In this document: positions 15,423 to 23,946 of the stretch, piece by piece
Layout: each line of letters begins with the position of its first letter
Numbering within the stretch: the first letter of the stretch is position 1
Source of the DNA: Lachnospiraceae bacterium UBA4711
GTDB lineage: Bacteria; Bacillota; Clostridia; Lachnospirales; Lachnospiraceae
Reading direction: 5' to 3'
Assembly: GCA_002404515.1 (NCBI GenBank)
Contig: DHJV01000093.1
Coordinates: 1-26,006, forward strand
Length of the DNA: 26,006 nt
Program-made: the position numbers and the translations under genes
The notes under the pieces: generated by a model
Seen by the model: the letters and a program-made list of their open reading frames with translations, nothing else
Told to the model about the DNA's origin: nothing
The model's database searches: none

Positions 15423-16196
15423 CTAATTTAACACCAGCGATTCCATATCACTTACAAACCCGTCCATGTCTCCGGTACTATTTCCTGACCTGTAAGAAAT
15501 TCCATAGCACGTATCATTTGACATTTTTATAATAATCGTACAACCCGCTTCTGTTCCCGTGATATCTGAGTCCTGCTCTACATTCTCTGCTTTCCAACTA
15601 CAGATATTACGAGTATTGATGCTATTGATGATTGCGTCCTTCATCGCCTCGTCCGTATCTCCCACAATATCATCGGCGGATAGATTCTCGATGCTCCCAT
15701 TTGTAGTGAATACTTTACCAAGCTTCAAATCAATCACGGTTGTCTGGCATGCTTCTCCTTCTACATGTTCCACGATGACCGCCTCTACCTGATCCTGATA
15801 TTCTGGCAGGAATTTGTTCGTTGTAATCTTCAGTGCAGCATAATCGGGAATTTCTGTTTTATCTTGTAACTCCTTATAATCATTAAGCAGAAATCTCGGA
15901 TCTCCCTCGCCGATATTCTCGTAGGTCAGTCCGTAATAGCTGACAAATGCGTTAAAATCAACGTCATCAAATTCCGATTCGTCGATGTTGAATTCCTCAC
16001 ATACATATTCCAGTGTCAGCTTCTCATCCTTCGCCTGCGCTTGTCCATGTTCTGTCGTAACATTATCCTGATCTTTCTGACCGGCTTCTGTTGTGATATT
16101 TCCCTGTTCCTTTTGATTATCCTGCTTGTCTGACCCACACCCTGCGAGGGAAAGCATCAAGGCTGCCACTATCACATAATAATATTTTCTTCTCAT
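15423..16196 (-). CDS. Lipoprotein of unknown function
   Basis: 257 residues. Basic start (MRRKYYY), hydrophobic stretch and lipobox LAGC with Cys 20 indicate a membrane-anchored lipoprotein. After the Cys comes a hydrophilic tether with two related 12-residue units (KEQGNITTEAGQ / KDQDNVTTEHGQ), then an acidic globular domain of about 190 residues. I recognise no family motif. AGGAG lies 6 nt before the ATG. The gene for the smaller, frameshifted lipoprotein follows 48 bp downstream, so the pair probably forms a two-gene operon. No strong promoter was found in 16197-16380; TTGTTC near 16315 is the best -35 and its -10 is poor. Confidence 0.8.
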   Translation of the reverse strand: MRRKYYYVIVAALMLSLAGCGSDKQDNQKEQGNITTEAGQKDQDNVTTEHGQAQAKDEKLTLEYVCEEFNIDESEFDDVDFNAFVSYYGLTYENIGEGDPRFLLNDYKELQDKTEIPDYAALKITTNKFLPEYQDQVEAVIVEHVEGEACQTTVIDLKLGKVFTTNGSIENLSADDIVGDTDEAMKDAIINSINTRNICSWKAENVEQDSDITGTEAGCTIIIKMSNDTCYGISYRSGNSTGDMDGFVSDMESLVLN

Positions 16197-16384
16197 GCCT
16201 TGCTCCTATCTGAAATCCCGCTTTATTCTAAATACTAAGCATCCCCTACGTTCTACCATTCCTTACGCCTTTGGAATGACTACTTCTAGTTTAACATAGA
16301 ATTCATCTTATTGGAACAAAATATATTTCAGCAAAACATATTTTATATGTTATCATCAAAACGCATAAAATATTTTCAACGCAT

Positions 16385-16411
16385 AAAAAAGGGCTGCCCC
16401 AAAGGCAGCCC
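16385..16411 (-). terminator. Intrinsic terminator of gdhA
   Basis: GGGCTGCC / GGCAGCCC, 8 bp with a 5-nt loop, is followed on the minus strand by six T. It lies 29 bp after the gdhA stop. Confidence 0.93.
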
Positions 16412-16440
16412 TAAAAAGTTCATATAAAATTTTCTAAGAA

Positions 16441-17802
16441 TTAGCAAACACCCTGTGCAAGCATAGCATTTACAACCTTCTCGAAACCAGCGATGTTAGC
16501 ACCAGCTACATAGTCATCGTTTCCGCCAACTGTTGCATTGTATCTCTTAGCAGCATCAGAAATGTTAGCGTAGATTGTCTCCATGATTCCCTTAAGCTTT
16601 CCATCAACTTCTTCGAATGTCCAAGAAAGTCTCTCAGAGTTCTGGCTCATCTCAAGTGCAGAAGTAGCAACACCACCTGCATTTGCAGCCTTACCACCTA
16701 CGAAGAGAACACCATTCTCCTGAAGGTACTTTGTAGCTTCCAATGTTGTAGGCATGTTAGCACCCTCTGTTACAGAGATAACGCCGTTTGCTACAAGCAT
16801 CTTAGCATCGTCAAGGTTCAACTCGTTCTGAGTTGCACATGGAAGAGCGAGGTCACACTTGATAGACCATACGCCGTGATCATCTGCGTTCTTCTTCTCA
16901 TGATACTGAGCAGATGGACGAGCTGCAGCGTACTCTGTAAGACGTGCTCTCTTAACTTCCTTAACCTCCTTCAGAAGGTCAACGTCGATTCCTTCTGGAT
17001 CGTAAATCCAACCTGTAGAATCAGAACATGTTACACACTTAGCACCGAGCTGATGTGCCTTCTGGATTGCGTAGATTGCTACGTTACCAGCACCAGATAC
17101 TGCACATGTCTTACCAGCGATATCGATATCGTGATCCTTCAGAAGTGCATTTGTAAGGTATAACAAACCATATCCTGTAGCTTCTGTACGAGCAAGTGAA
17201 CCACCATATGTAAGTCCCTTACCTGTAAGAACGCCTTCGAACATTCCACGGATTCTCTTGTATTGACCGAACATGAAGCCGATCTCTCTTGCGCCTGTTC
17301 CGATGTCACCAGCAGGTACATCGACATCAGCACCGATATATTTGCAAAGCTCTGTCATAAAGCTCTGGCAGAATGCCATGATCTCACGGTCTGACTTGCC
17401 CTTTGGATCAAAGTCAGAACCACCCTTACCACCACCGATAGGAAGTGTTGTAAGTGAGTTCTTGAATACCTGCTCAAAACCTAAGAACTTGATGATACCA
17501 AGGTTTACTGATGGGTGAAGTCTTAAACCACCCTTGTAAGGTCCGATTGCATTGTTGAACTGTACACGGAAACCTCTATTTACCTGAACCTGACCATTGT
17601 CATCTACCCATGGAACACGGAACATGAGCTGTCTGTCTGGCTCTGTAATTCTCTCAAGAATTGCATTCTTCTTGTATAATTCCTCGTTCGCATCGATACA
17701 TGGTCTAAGAGACTCAAGTACTTCTGTTACTGCCTGTAAAAATTCTGGCTGATCTGCATTTTTCTTTCGTACTACCTCGAGTACCTCGTCAACATATGAC
17801 AT
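16441..17802 (-). CDS. gdhA: Glutamate dehydrogenase
   Basis: 453 residues, the usual length of hexameric bacterial glutamate dehydrogenase, which interconverts 2-oxoglutarate plus ammonia and glutamate. Catalytic and substrate residues known from the Clostridium symbiosum enzyme are present one position later: Lys 90 (GPYKGGLR), Lys 114 (VFKNSLT), Lys 126 (GGGKGGSDFDPKGKS) and Asp 166 (PAGDIGTGAREIG). The Rossmann motif is SGAGNVAIYAIQKAHQLGA, followed by CSDSTG. The SDS at the end of the second strand resembles NADP-using enzymes, so NADP is favoured, as inference. AGGGGG lies about 9 nt before the ATG. The gene has its own promoter at 17857-17885 and terminator. The adjacent Lrp-type gene is a likely regulator. 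Confidence 0.97.
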   Translation of the reverse strand: MSYVDEVLEVVRKKNADQPEFLQAVTEVLESLRPCIDANEELYKKNAILERITEPDRQLMFRVPWVDDNGQVQVNRGFRVQFNNAIGPYKGGLRLHPSVNLGIIKFLGFEQVFKNSLTTLPIGGGKGGSDFDPKGKSDREIMAFCQSFMTELCKYIGADVDVPAGDIGTGAREIGFMFGQYKRIRGMFEGVLTGKGLTYGGSLARTEATGYGLLYLTNALLKDHDIDIAGKTCAVSGAGNVAIYAIQKAHQLGAKCVTCSDSTGWIYDPEGIDVDLLKEVKEVKRARLTEYAAARPSAQYHEKKNADDHGVWSIKCDLALPCATQNELNLDDAKMLVANGVISVTEGANMPTTLEATKYLQENGVLFVGGKAANAGGVATSALEMSQNSERLSWTFEEVDGKLKGIMETIYANISDAAKRYNATVGGNDDYVAGANIAGFEKVVNAMLAQGVC

Positions 17803-17856
17803 AGTAAATTTCCCCCTAGGAATTAAATATTTCGGTTTTATTCAACCGATAGGCAC

Positions 17857-17885
17857 ATTATAATACTAAAACAAAGGATTGTAAA
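17857..17885 (-). promoter_or_regulatory. gdhA promoter containing the AATCCTTTGT box
   Basis: TTTACA, 17 nt, then TATAAT on the minus strand, about 55 bp upstream of gdhA. The spacer contains AATCCTTTGT (17871-17880 on the complementary strand). The same 10-mer recurs at 17929-17938 and at the lrp promoter (18571-18580). The leader also has a small CGGTT / AACCG hairpin (about 17832-17847). Confidence 0.75.
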
Positions 17886-17946
17886 GAAAAAACTTTAGAT
17901 TCTTTCGTGAAATTTTTTTTCACTTAAAAATCCTTTGTCTATTTGT

Positions 17947-18480
17947 TTATTTATCTGTTTTCTCAGATTCCTGATTCTCCGGTGCCTTGGCATGAGACTC
18001 GAAATCTCTGCCATCCACCTTCCAGTACCGGCATCTGTGCTTTACACATGTAGAGAATACGATCTGTGTCTTTGTCTTACCAAATTTCTGCAGCTCACCT
18101 ACGAAGTGATCCAGCTCGGTTGTTGTTGGGAAACGAACCTCTATCAACATAGAGAAATCACCCGTCACACAGTTACACTCTACGACATTCAACACGCCGT
18201 CGATATACTCGTTGAACTCTTCGCGCTGCTCTGGCTGCACCTCCAGATTGATAAATGCTTTGATATAATGTCCCATTGCTTCTGGGTTCAGTCTCGTTGT
18301 AAATCCTTCCAGCACGCCCTCCTGCAGCATACGGTCAATACGTGCGCCAACGGCTGTCGGAGACAGAAATACCTGCTCTGCAATTTCCTTCAAAGATGCT
18401 CTTGCATTTCCCTGCAGGATATCTAAGATCTTACCGTCAATCTTATCCAGTCGATAATATACCAACTCTCTTTTTTCCAT
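17947..18480 (-). CDS. Lrp/AsnC-family transcriptional regulator
   Basis: 177 residues. An AsnC-type winged helix-turn-helix spans about residues 11-60 (LDKIDGKILDILQGNARASL, then KEIAEQVFLSPTAVGARIDRM). An effector/oligomer domain (RAM-type) follows from about 75 to 150 (IKAFINLEVQPEQREEFNEY, then VECNCVTGDFSMLIEV). The last 25 residues are charged and probably disordered (ESHAKAPENQESEKTDK). AGGAGG lies 9 nt before the ATG. Lrp/AsnC proteins respond to amino acids and commonly control amino-acid metabolism. Its position just upstream of gdhA, and the AATCCTTTGT box shared by both promoters, suggest it controls gdhA and itself. Confidence 0.93.
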   Translation of the reverse strand: MEKRELVYYRLDKIDGKILDILQGNARASLKEIAEQVFLSPTAVGARIDRMLQEGVLEGFTTRLNPEAMGHYIKAFINLEVQPEQREEFNEYIDGVLNVVECNCVTGDFSMLIEVRFPTTTELDHFVGELQKFGKTKTQIVFSTCVKHRCRYWKVDGRDFESHAKAPENQESEKTDK

Positions 18481-18543
18481 TTTTGTAATCCTCCTAATTC
18501 AGGCGTGCAGAATTCTCTCTGATCTGACCGCCATATGCTGTAC

Positions 18544-18572
18544 ATTATACCACTTATTTTCCGACTTGAGAA
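18544..18572 (-). promoter_or_regulatory. Promoter of the Lrp/AsnC regulator gene
   Basis: A perfect TATAAT on the minus strand with a weak -35 (TTCTCA) at 17 nt, about 65 bp upstream of the start. The box ACAAAGGATT (complement of AATCCTTTGT, 18571-18580) touches the -35, so a bound protein could interfere. Confidence 0.55.
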
Positions 18573-18612
18573 TCCTTTGTGAAATTTTATTTTTGATTTT
18601 AATTGTCAAGTG

Positions 18613-19434
18613 TTACACTTTTTTCGTGTACGCGAGACAGATCCATCCGGCACCGCTTTTCAGCTTTCCCCATTTCTGTCCAGATACTGTTTTTTCAGCC
18701 ACGATTGTGTACACGCCCTTGTCACGAATTACCCCGGTTACTGCGTGTGCGACTCCGGCATCCTTACGGATATTCAGGCCGGTTGCTGTCACTTTCACCT
18801 TATATCCACTTGTATTTCCTGTGGTCGGTGCAGATGTCGTGGTTCCAGATGCACCGCCCGGATTAGCTGTCGTGCCAGACTTTCCAGCCGTATCTGCGAT
18901 TCCAAGTGTGGCAAGGATTCCGCGGGCATACGCCTCACCAAATGCGCGGCACTCTGCATCGGTATCCGCCTGTGCAGCATCAGCTTTGTTATCTACAAAT
19001 ACGCCTTCGCAGATGACTGCCGGACATTTCGTGCTCCGGATAAATCCGAAATAGTCGCGTCCATAGGAATTCTTCTTTGTCTTTAAGCCTCGGCTATTCT
19101 GCCCGATCTTCACAACCTCTTTCTCGATATTCTGCGCAAGCACTTTTCCCTTGCCGCCGACAACACTGTGGAAGATCTCGAAGCCATCCCCGCCACCGGC
19201 GTTATTGTGGATATCCAGGGCCAAATCCGGTGCAAATGCATTACAACGGTCGATCTTTGATACCAGCTTGTCGGTCACATCCCCTGTTCGTGAAATGCGC
19301 GTGTCCACGCCTCTTGCCTGCAAATAGTCGTAGCAGGCTTTCGCCATCTTCAGATTCACATCCTTTTCGACGAGATAGCCGACGGCGCCGGGATCGGTGC
19401 CACCATGTCCTACACCAATAAATACGCGAGCCAT
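18613..19434 (-). CDS. N-acetylmuramoyl-L-alanine amidase with C-terminal SH3-like domain (endolysin-like)
   Basis: 273 residues. An Amidase_3 zinc domain spans about residues 3-180, with the expected ligands and catalytic residue: His 10 (GVGHGGTDPGA), Glu 23 (LVEKD), His 76 (DIHNN) and Glu 143 (CEGVFVDN). It cleaves the bond between MurNAc and L-Ala in peptidoglycan. A Gly/Thr/Ala-rich linker (about 183-207) leads to a bacterial SH3-type wall-binding domain (GLNIRKDAG ... GWICLAYTKKV). There is no signal peptide, the layout of phage endolysins, which need a holin or lysis to reach the wall. No other phage genes or holin are nearby. GGAGG lies 7 nt before the ATG. It may be a domesticated prophage remnant or a lysis-released autolysin. 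Confidence 0.92.
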   Translation of the reverse strand: MARVFIGVGHGGTDPGAVGYLVEKDVNLKMAKACYDYLQARGVDTRISRTGDVTDKLVSKIDRCNAFAPDLALDIHNNAGGGDGFEIFHSVVGGKGKVLAQNIEKEVVKIGQNSRGLKTKKNSYGRDYFGFIRSTKCPAVICEGVFVDNKADAAQADTDAECRAFGEAYARGILATLGIADTAGKSGTTANPGGASGTTTSAPTTGNTSGYKVKVTATGLNIRKDAGVAHAVTGVIRDKGVYTIVAEKTVSGQKWGKLKSGAGWICLAYTKKV

Positions 19435-19506
19435 ATTGTTCCCTCCAAATATTTTCTAATATACTATATGCAAGTACGAGAACATTGGCACGCAAACCTT
19501 TGCATG

Positions 19507-19541
19507 AAAAAAGACTGCAGCGCGGATACGTTGCAGTCTTT
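19507..19541 (-). terminator. Intrinsic terminator of the MCP-GH1 operon
   Basis: AAAGACTGCA / TGCAGTCTTT, 10 bp with a 12-nt loop, ends in a run of six T on the minus strand. It lies 38 bp after the glycosidase stop and separates it from the amidase gene. Confidence 0.93.
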
Positions 19542-19578
19542 GAATTGCTGTTTTGATTTTGTTGGATTTTCAGGAGCC

Positions 19579-21027
19579 TTACAGTTCCTCACCGTTTGTC
19601 TCGATCACATGCTTATACCAGTCGAAGGAGTCTTTCTTGTAACGGTTGAGTGTTCCGCTGTTCTCGTCCTCCTCGCGGTCAACATAGACAAATCCGTACC
19701 GCTTCTGGTAGCCATTCAGCCAGCTAAGCAGATCGGTATAAGACCATGTACAATAAGCAAGTACGCGACATCCATCATCGCATGCCTTCTTCAGCTCTTC
19801 AATATGACGCTTCAGGTAATCGATACGGTATGGATCATGAATCTTTCCATCCTCGAACTTGTCGAATGCACCCAGACCATTTTCGGAAATCACGATCGGC
19901 AGATCATAACGGGATGTGATCTCGCGGCAACACATACGGATACCCATTGGATCGATCGTCCAATCCCAATCTGTTGTTGGGAGGAATTCATTGGAAGGAT
20001 TCTTGTAAAGTCCCGGTACACCCTGTACCTTCGCAGTACCCTTCTTACCCGTTGTGTTCATCTCGTGGGAAATTCCAACGCCGTCGATCGGGTTGTACTC
20101 CACGACCGTTGTCTGGTAATAGTTCACACCCATGAAATCAACCTTTGCGGCTGCTTCCTTTAAGATTTCGGCATCGCCCGGCTCCATCTGTGGTGCAATT
20201 CCCTGGCTTTCCAGATATGCAATCGCCGCACGTGGATATCTTCCATATGCATACATATCCATCCAGTAATAATTCTTCAGATCATCATAATCGGCTTTCG
20301 CCATCGCATTTTCCGGATGACGGTCATATGCGTAGGATGGTGAATATGCGAAAGATGAACCTACCAGTGCATCCGGATACATCTTCTTTAAAGCAAGCAC
20401 ACTCTTCGCATGTGCCAGAAATGCATGATGATTGACCTGATAAAACATCTTGTCATCATCCACCTTTCCTGGTGGATGCATACCTGCCTGCCAGCCAAGT
20501 CCGGTAAATACATTCTGCTCATTCATGATGATCCAATGCTTGACACGATCGCCATAATGCTCGAATAATGTCGTTGCATAACGAACGAAATCATCTACGA
20601 TCCGACGGTTCTCCCAGCCATGATACTGATCTTCGAGTGCCTGTGGCATATCCCAGTGATACACCGTAACCATCGGCACAATGTTGTTCGCAATCAGCTC
20701 GTTGATCAGGTCATCGTAGAACTTCAGACCTTTCTCGTTGATCGCTCCATTTCCATCCGGAATGATTCTTGGCCATGAGATTGAAAAACGATAGGTCTTC
20801 AACCCAAGCTCTGCCATCAGCTTCACGTCTTCTTTATATCTGTGATAATGATCAACCGCCTTATCACCCGTTGTTCCCTGAAATGTCGTGCCCGGAATCC
20901 GAACGAACTTATCCCAGTTGGACATGCCTTTTCCGTCTTCATCCCAGGCGCCCTCTACCTGATATGCGGCAGATGCACTACCCCATAAGAAATCAGCAGG
21001 GAAGCCTTTTGTCTTCTCAAAATACAT
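19579..21027 (-). CDS. GH1 glycosidase, probably 6-phospho-beta-glucosidase
   Basis: 482 residues, full-length glycoside hydrolase family 1. The N-terminal signature FLWGSASAAYQVEGAW (residues 13-28), the acid/base Glu 170 in IIMNEQN and the nucleophile Glu 382 in VISENGLG are all present. Near the sugar-binding end, SWLNGYQKRYGFVYVD places Ser 435 where true beta-glucosidases have Glu (E-W motif), and has the K-R-Y-G that contacts phosphate in 6-phospho-beta-glucosidases. I therefore favour a phospho-sugar substrate, although the W-x-x-GY piece is beta-glucosidase-like. AGGAGG lies 6 nt before the ATG. The gene begins 20 bp after the chemotaxis receptor gene and shares its transcript. No PTS transporter is in the window. 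Confidence 0.93.
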   Translation of the reverse strand: MYFEKTKGFPADFLWGSASAAYQVEGAWDEDGKGMSNWDKFVRIPGTTFQGTTGDKAVDHYHRYKEDVKLMAELGLKTYRFSISWPRIIPDGNGAINEKGLKFYDDLINELIANNIVPMVTVYHWDMPQALEDQYHGWENRRIVDDFVRYATTLFEHYGDRVKHWIIMNEQNVFTGLGWQAGMHPPGKVDDDKMFYQVNHHAFLAHAKSVLALKKMYPDALVGSSFAYSPSYAYDRHPENAMAKADYDDLKNYYWMDMYAYGRYPRAAIAYLESQGIAPQMEPGDAEILKEAAAKVDFMGVNYYQTTVVEYNPIDGVGISHEMNTTGKKGTAKVQGVPGLYKNPSNEFLPTTDWDWTIDPMGIRMCCREITSRYDLPIVISENGLGAFDKFEDGKIHDPYRIDYLKRHIEELKKACDDGCRVLAYCTWSYTDLLSWLNGYQKRYGFVYVDREEDENSGTLNRYKKDSFDWYKHVIETNGEEL

Positions 21028-21047
21028 CGTGTTCCTCCTTGTCGATC

Positions 21048-22745
21048 TTATAATTTGAATATATTCATACCTTCATCCAGTTCCTTTGCAGCCTGCCGCA
21101 TCGCGGTTGACTTGCCGGAAATATCTTCCATGATTGCACCTACCTCGGTTGTCGATGCAGATGTCTGCTCGGTTCCGGCAGCATTTGCCTCTGCAATCGC
21201 GGTCAGATTCCGAACGATACCGACGACATTCTCTCTTGCATCATTCAATCGGGTTGTATGTCCGGAAATCCGGTTGATACCTTCGATAGACTCCTGGACA
21301 CCTGACTGTACCTGCTCGAATGCGCTCTGCGTCTGCTCCACATGATCGCTCTGTGTATGCATGATTTCCTTCACGCCATACATCGTCTCTACAGCCTTCT
21401 CTGCATCCTGAAGCAGTTCCTGTACAATCTCTTCGATATGAGTTGCGGATTCATTGGTCTGTTCTGCCAGCTTCTGGATCTCACTTGCAACAACACCGAA
21501 GCCCTTGCCCTGCTCACCAGCTCTTGCTGCTTCAATACTTGCATTTAACGCAAGCAGGTTTGTCTCCTCAGCAATGGATGTAATCAGGTGTGTCGCCTCA
21601 CTGATCTTCATAGCTGCCTCATTCGTTGTGTTTGTCTGCTCTGCAATTATATCAATATTCTCCTCTGCACGTGCATTTACCTGCTCCAACGCCTTGAGAA
21701 TCTGTGATGCCTGCGTTGTGCAATCATGCATATCCTGTGCAAATGCAAGCAGCTTCTCTACCTCGTCGCTCGTCTCCTGCACCATGTTACCCATCTCGAT
21801 AACCTGCTCCTCGGCACGCTGTGTCTCGCCCGCCTGTGTCGTTGCACCCTCGGCGATGTCATTGACCGCCTGCTCTACCTGTTCCATCGTTGTCGATGTC
21901 TCAGACGCATCCGAATCCAGCACATTTGCTGCGTCCATGACCTGCGCACTCTTCTCCTTGATATTCTCTACCACGCCTTTCAAAGACTGTGTCAGATAGT
22001 CAAGGCTTCGTCCCATACGACCTATCTCATCCTTACGGTTTGCCAGTCTGGTCTGCATCTCATTTGGTGTCAGATCCATATCTCCAACCTTGACGGTCAG
22101 TTCAGAAACCTCATTCATCGGCTTGATCAGAATATATGCAAACAAAGATCCGATACTTGCCACAATAATAAGCTCAATCAAAATAATATAAATAATCTTA
22201 TGTTCGACGTTCTTGATACTGTCAAATACATCGTCGTAATCCGCTGTTACTACAACAATGAAATCCTGCGCATCATTTACATATACGCCAGCATACTTTT
22301 CAGCACCCTTAAATGTATATTTGATTACTTCATTCTCAACTTTCTCGCCTTTTTCAATCTTCGAGACCGTCTGTTTTACCGCTGCATTCTCCACCGGTTT
22401 TCCGATCTTATCTGCAGTTGGATGATAGAGCATTGTACCATCTGCACCTACCACATAGATATAGCTGCTCTCTACGCCCTCTACCTGTATACCTTCAAGA
22501 ATACCGCCTAAATGCTCACTTGAAAGGACAGACTCTCCTTCAGAATCCAGTTCATTATTCAGCATCGTTCCATATGCTTTCGCCAAGTCACGCATGTACC
22601 CACGCGTTACCGTTCCAATTTCTTTCTTTGTGGAAGAAATAAACAGAACGCAGGCAATTCCACCTGTCACGAATGCAAAAAATGCCATTGCAAGTACCAT
22701 CTTCAAACGCAAAGAATGCAAAAATTTGATTTTTTTCTTCTCCAT
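21048..22745 (-). CDS. Methyl-accepting chemotaxis protein with Cache-type sensor
   Basis: 565 residues. The ATG at 22745 is chosen because AGGAGG lies 10 nt upstream and a good promoter maps to 22781-22809; an upstream in-frame start at 22790 would fall inside that promoter. TM1 is at about residues 16-37, an extracellular single-Cache-like domain at about 38-183 (IYVVGADGTMLYHPTADKIG), TM2 at about 184-207, then HAMP and the methyl-accepting coiled coil. The hairpin tip IAEETNLLALNASIEAARAG is the CheA/CheW contact region. The protein would steer motility in response to an extracellular ligand. Its gene is followed after 20 bp by a GH1 glycosidase, so a sugar-related ligand is possible, but this is inference. 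Confidence 0.94.
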   Translation of the reverse strand: MEKKKIKFLHSLRLKMVLAMAFFAFVTGGIACVLFISSTKKEIGTVTRGYMRDLAKAYGTMLNNELDSEGESVLSSEHLGGILEGIQVEGVESSYIYVVGADGTMLYHPTADKIGKPVENAAVKQTVSKIEKGEKVENEVIKYTFKGAEKYAGVYVNDAQDFIVVVTADYDDVFDSIKNVEHKIIYIILIELIIVASIGSLFAYILIKPMNEVSELTVKVGDMDLTPNEMQTRLANRKDEIGRMGRSLDYLTQSLKGVVENIKEKSAQVMDAANVLDSDASETSTTMEQVEQAVNDIAEGATTQAGETQRAEEQVIEMGNMVQETSDEVEKLLAFAQDMHDCTTQASQILKALEQVNARAEENIDIIAEQTNTTNEAAMKISEATHLITSIAEETNLLALNASIEAARAGEQGKGFGVVASEIQKLAEQTNESATHIEEIVQELLQDAEKAVETMYGVKEIMHTQSDHVEQTQSAFEQVQSGVQESIEGINRISGHTTRLNDARENVVGIVRNLTAIAEANAAGTEQTSASTTEVGAIMEDISGKSTAMRQAAKELDEGMNIFKL

Positions 22746-22780
22746 GTAAATGTAACCTCCTAGAACAAAATACTTTTTAT

Positions 22781-22809
22781 ATTTTAACATAAATCGCCAA
22801 TTCTTTCAA
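22781..22809 (-). promoter_or_regulatory. Promoter of the MCP-GH1 operon
   Basis: TTGAAA, 17 nt, then TAAAAT on the minus strand. A transcript would begin near 22774, which excludes the longer start of the receptor gene. Confidence 0.75.
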
Positions 22810-22899
22810 TCTGAAATGGCTTGTATATGTTTTAGGATCTCGTCATTTCTATCATTTATTTGCACATAATTCACGCTCAAATTTATGAATGTCCCTTCC

Positions 22900-23946
22900 T
22901 CACTTCAATGGCAACCGTTCATTTCCGATTACAACCAGCTCTACCTGTGAGATATCAATTGGCACAGTGAACTCTATTACAAAGTCGATCTGTTGCCGTT
23001 CCTGATCGTAATCCTGCGTTCCGCCTGCCTCAAAATCAAATCCCCCAACATACGTTCCATCCTTCATCTTGATCTTAATGCACTCATGCAGAGAGAAATC
23101 TCCAACACTTGTAAATTTCAGCATCCGCTCGCTTAACGTTGCTTCCACAATCTTCGCAGAATTGCTGCAATCAAGCGTGCCCGGTTCAAATTTGCTTTCC
23201 TGCAATGCAAATTCCAGTGTCCAGTCTGCTTCCTCTATCAAAACCGTATCAGAATACAGCGCCTCCAGATCCGCCTCATCCTGGTCTGCGTATTTCGGAT
23301 CATTTTTATCAATGTGCGTCGTCTCTCCATTTAAGCCATCAAATTTCATCGTGAGTACATCGCCCTCCTTGAGTTCCATACCATCCGGAATCAGGTAAAT
23401 GCTGTCATACGCCCGCTGGTTTTCTTTCAGACCACTTTCTTCTCCAAGGATCAGAGACGATGTTTCTTCCAGCTTTTGATCGCCGTAATAGAGGTCTCCT
23501 CCCCGCATCCGAAAATCCACATCATATGTTTCTGCGTCATAATCCGGATAGGTCACAGTCCAGATCACATCGACCATATCGCCGGTTGTGATTGCTTTTT
23601 CAATCTCAAATGTTAATTTCGTCTCTGCATTTGTGATAACTTTCAATCCATTCGGATAATCCTCTTCAATATATTCTCGTTCCACATACTGTTCTGGCAC
23701 TTCTTCCGTCTGATCATTATGGAAGAATTTATCCAGCAGACCTTCTGTGTTTGCATATACAATTCCTCCGGACAATATCACTCCTCCGATCAGAGCCGCC
23801 GCAATTGTCCGCCACACATGTTTTTTCCGATTATCCTGCAGCTTTGTCCGCACTCTCCGAATACATGCAGCCGCTTCCGCCCCTGAAAAATCAATATATT
23901 CTTCCTCCAAATGAACATGATTCAAAATCTCGTATATATCCATCAT
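22900..23946 (-). CDS. DUF4179-type membrane protein, likely anti-sigma factor
   Basis: 348 residues. The N-terminal cytoplasmic part has about 43 residues (EILNHVHLEEEYIDFSG...RTKLQDNRKKH). One membrane helix follows at about 45-65 (VWRTIAAALIGGVILSGGIV), then an extracytoplasmic domain of about 280 residues. This layout and the N-terminal sequence style match DUF4179 proteins, found beside ECF sigma factors in Clostridia. The start overlaps the sigma-factor stop by 4 bp (ATGA), so translation is coupled; GGAGG lies 7 nt before the first of two ATG codons. Function as an anti-sigma factor is inferred from the gene pair. I see no zinc-binding anti-sigma motif (HxxxCxxC). No clear terminator was found after it. 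Confidence 0.85.
   Translation of the reverse strand: MMDIYEILNHVHLEEEYIDFSGAEAAACIRRVRTKLQDNRKKHVWRTIAAALIGGVILSGGIVYANTEGLLDKFFHNDQTEEVPEQYVEREYIEEDYPNGLKVITNAETKLTFEIEKAITTGDMVDVIWTVTYPDYDAETYDVDFRMRGGDLYYGDQKLEETSSLILGEESGLKENQRAYDSIYLIPDGMELKEGDVLTMKFDGLNGETTHIDKNDPKYADQDEADLEALYSDTVLIEEADWTLEFALQESKFEPGTLDCSNSAKIVEATLSERMLKFTSVGDFSLHECIKIKMKDGTYVGGFDFEAGGTQDYDQERQQIDFVIEFTVPIDISQVELVVIGNERLPLK

Noticed and set aside
17907..17923. GTGAAA / TTTCAC hairpin as the lrp terminator
   Set aside because: A 6-bp AT-rich stem with the T-run in the loop rather than after it does not fit an intrinsic terminator.
18581..18609. TTGACA on the minus strand just after the amidase gene as a promoter
   Set aside because: The -35 is perfect, but the only -10-like hexamer (TAAAAT) is 14 nt away, too close, and nothing fits at 16-18 nt. 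The lrp promoter is better explained by TATAAT at 18544-18549.
18613..19434. Prophage region
   Set aside because: Only one lysin-like gene is present, with no structural, replication or integration genes and no attachment repeats found nearby.
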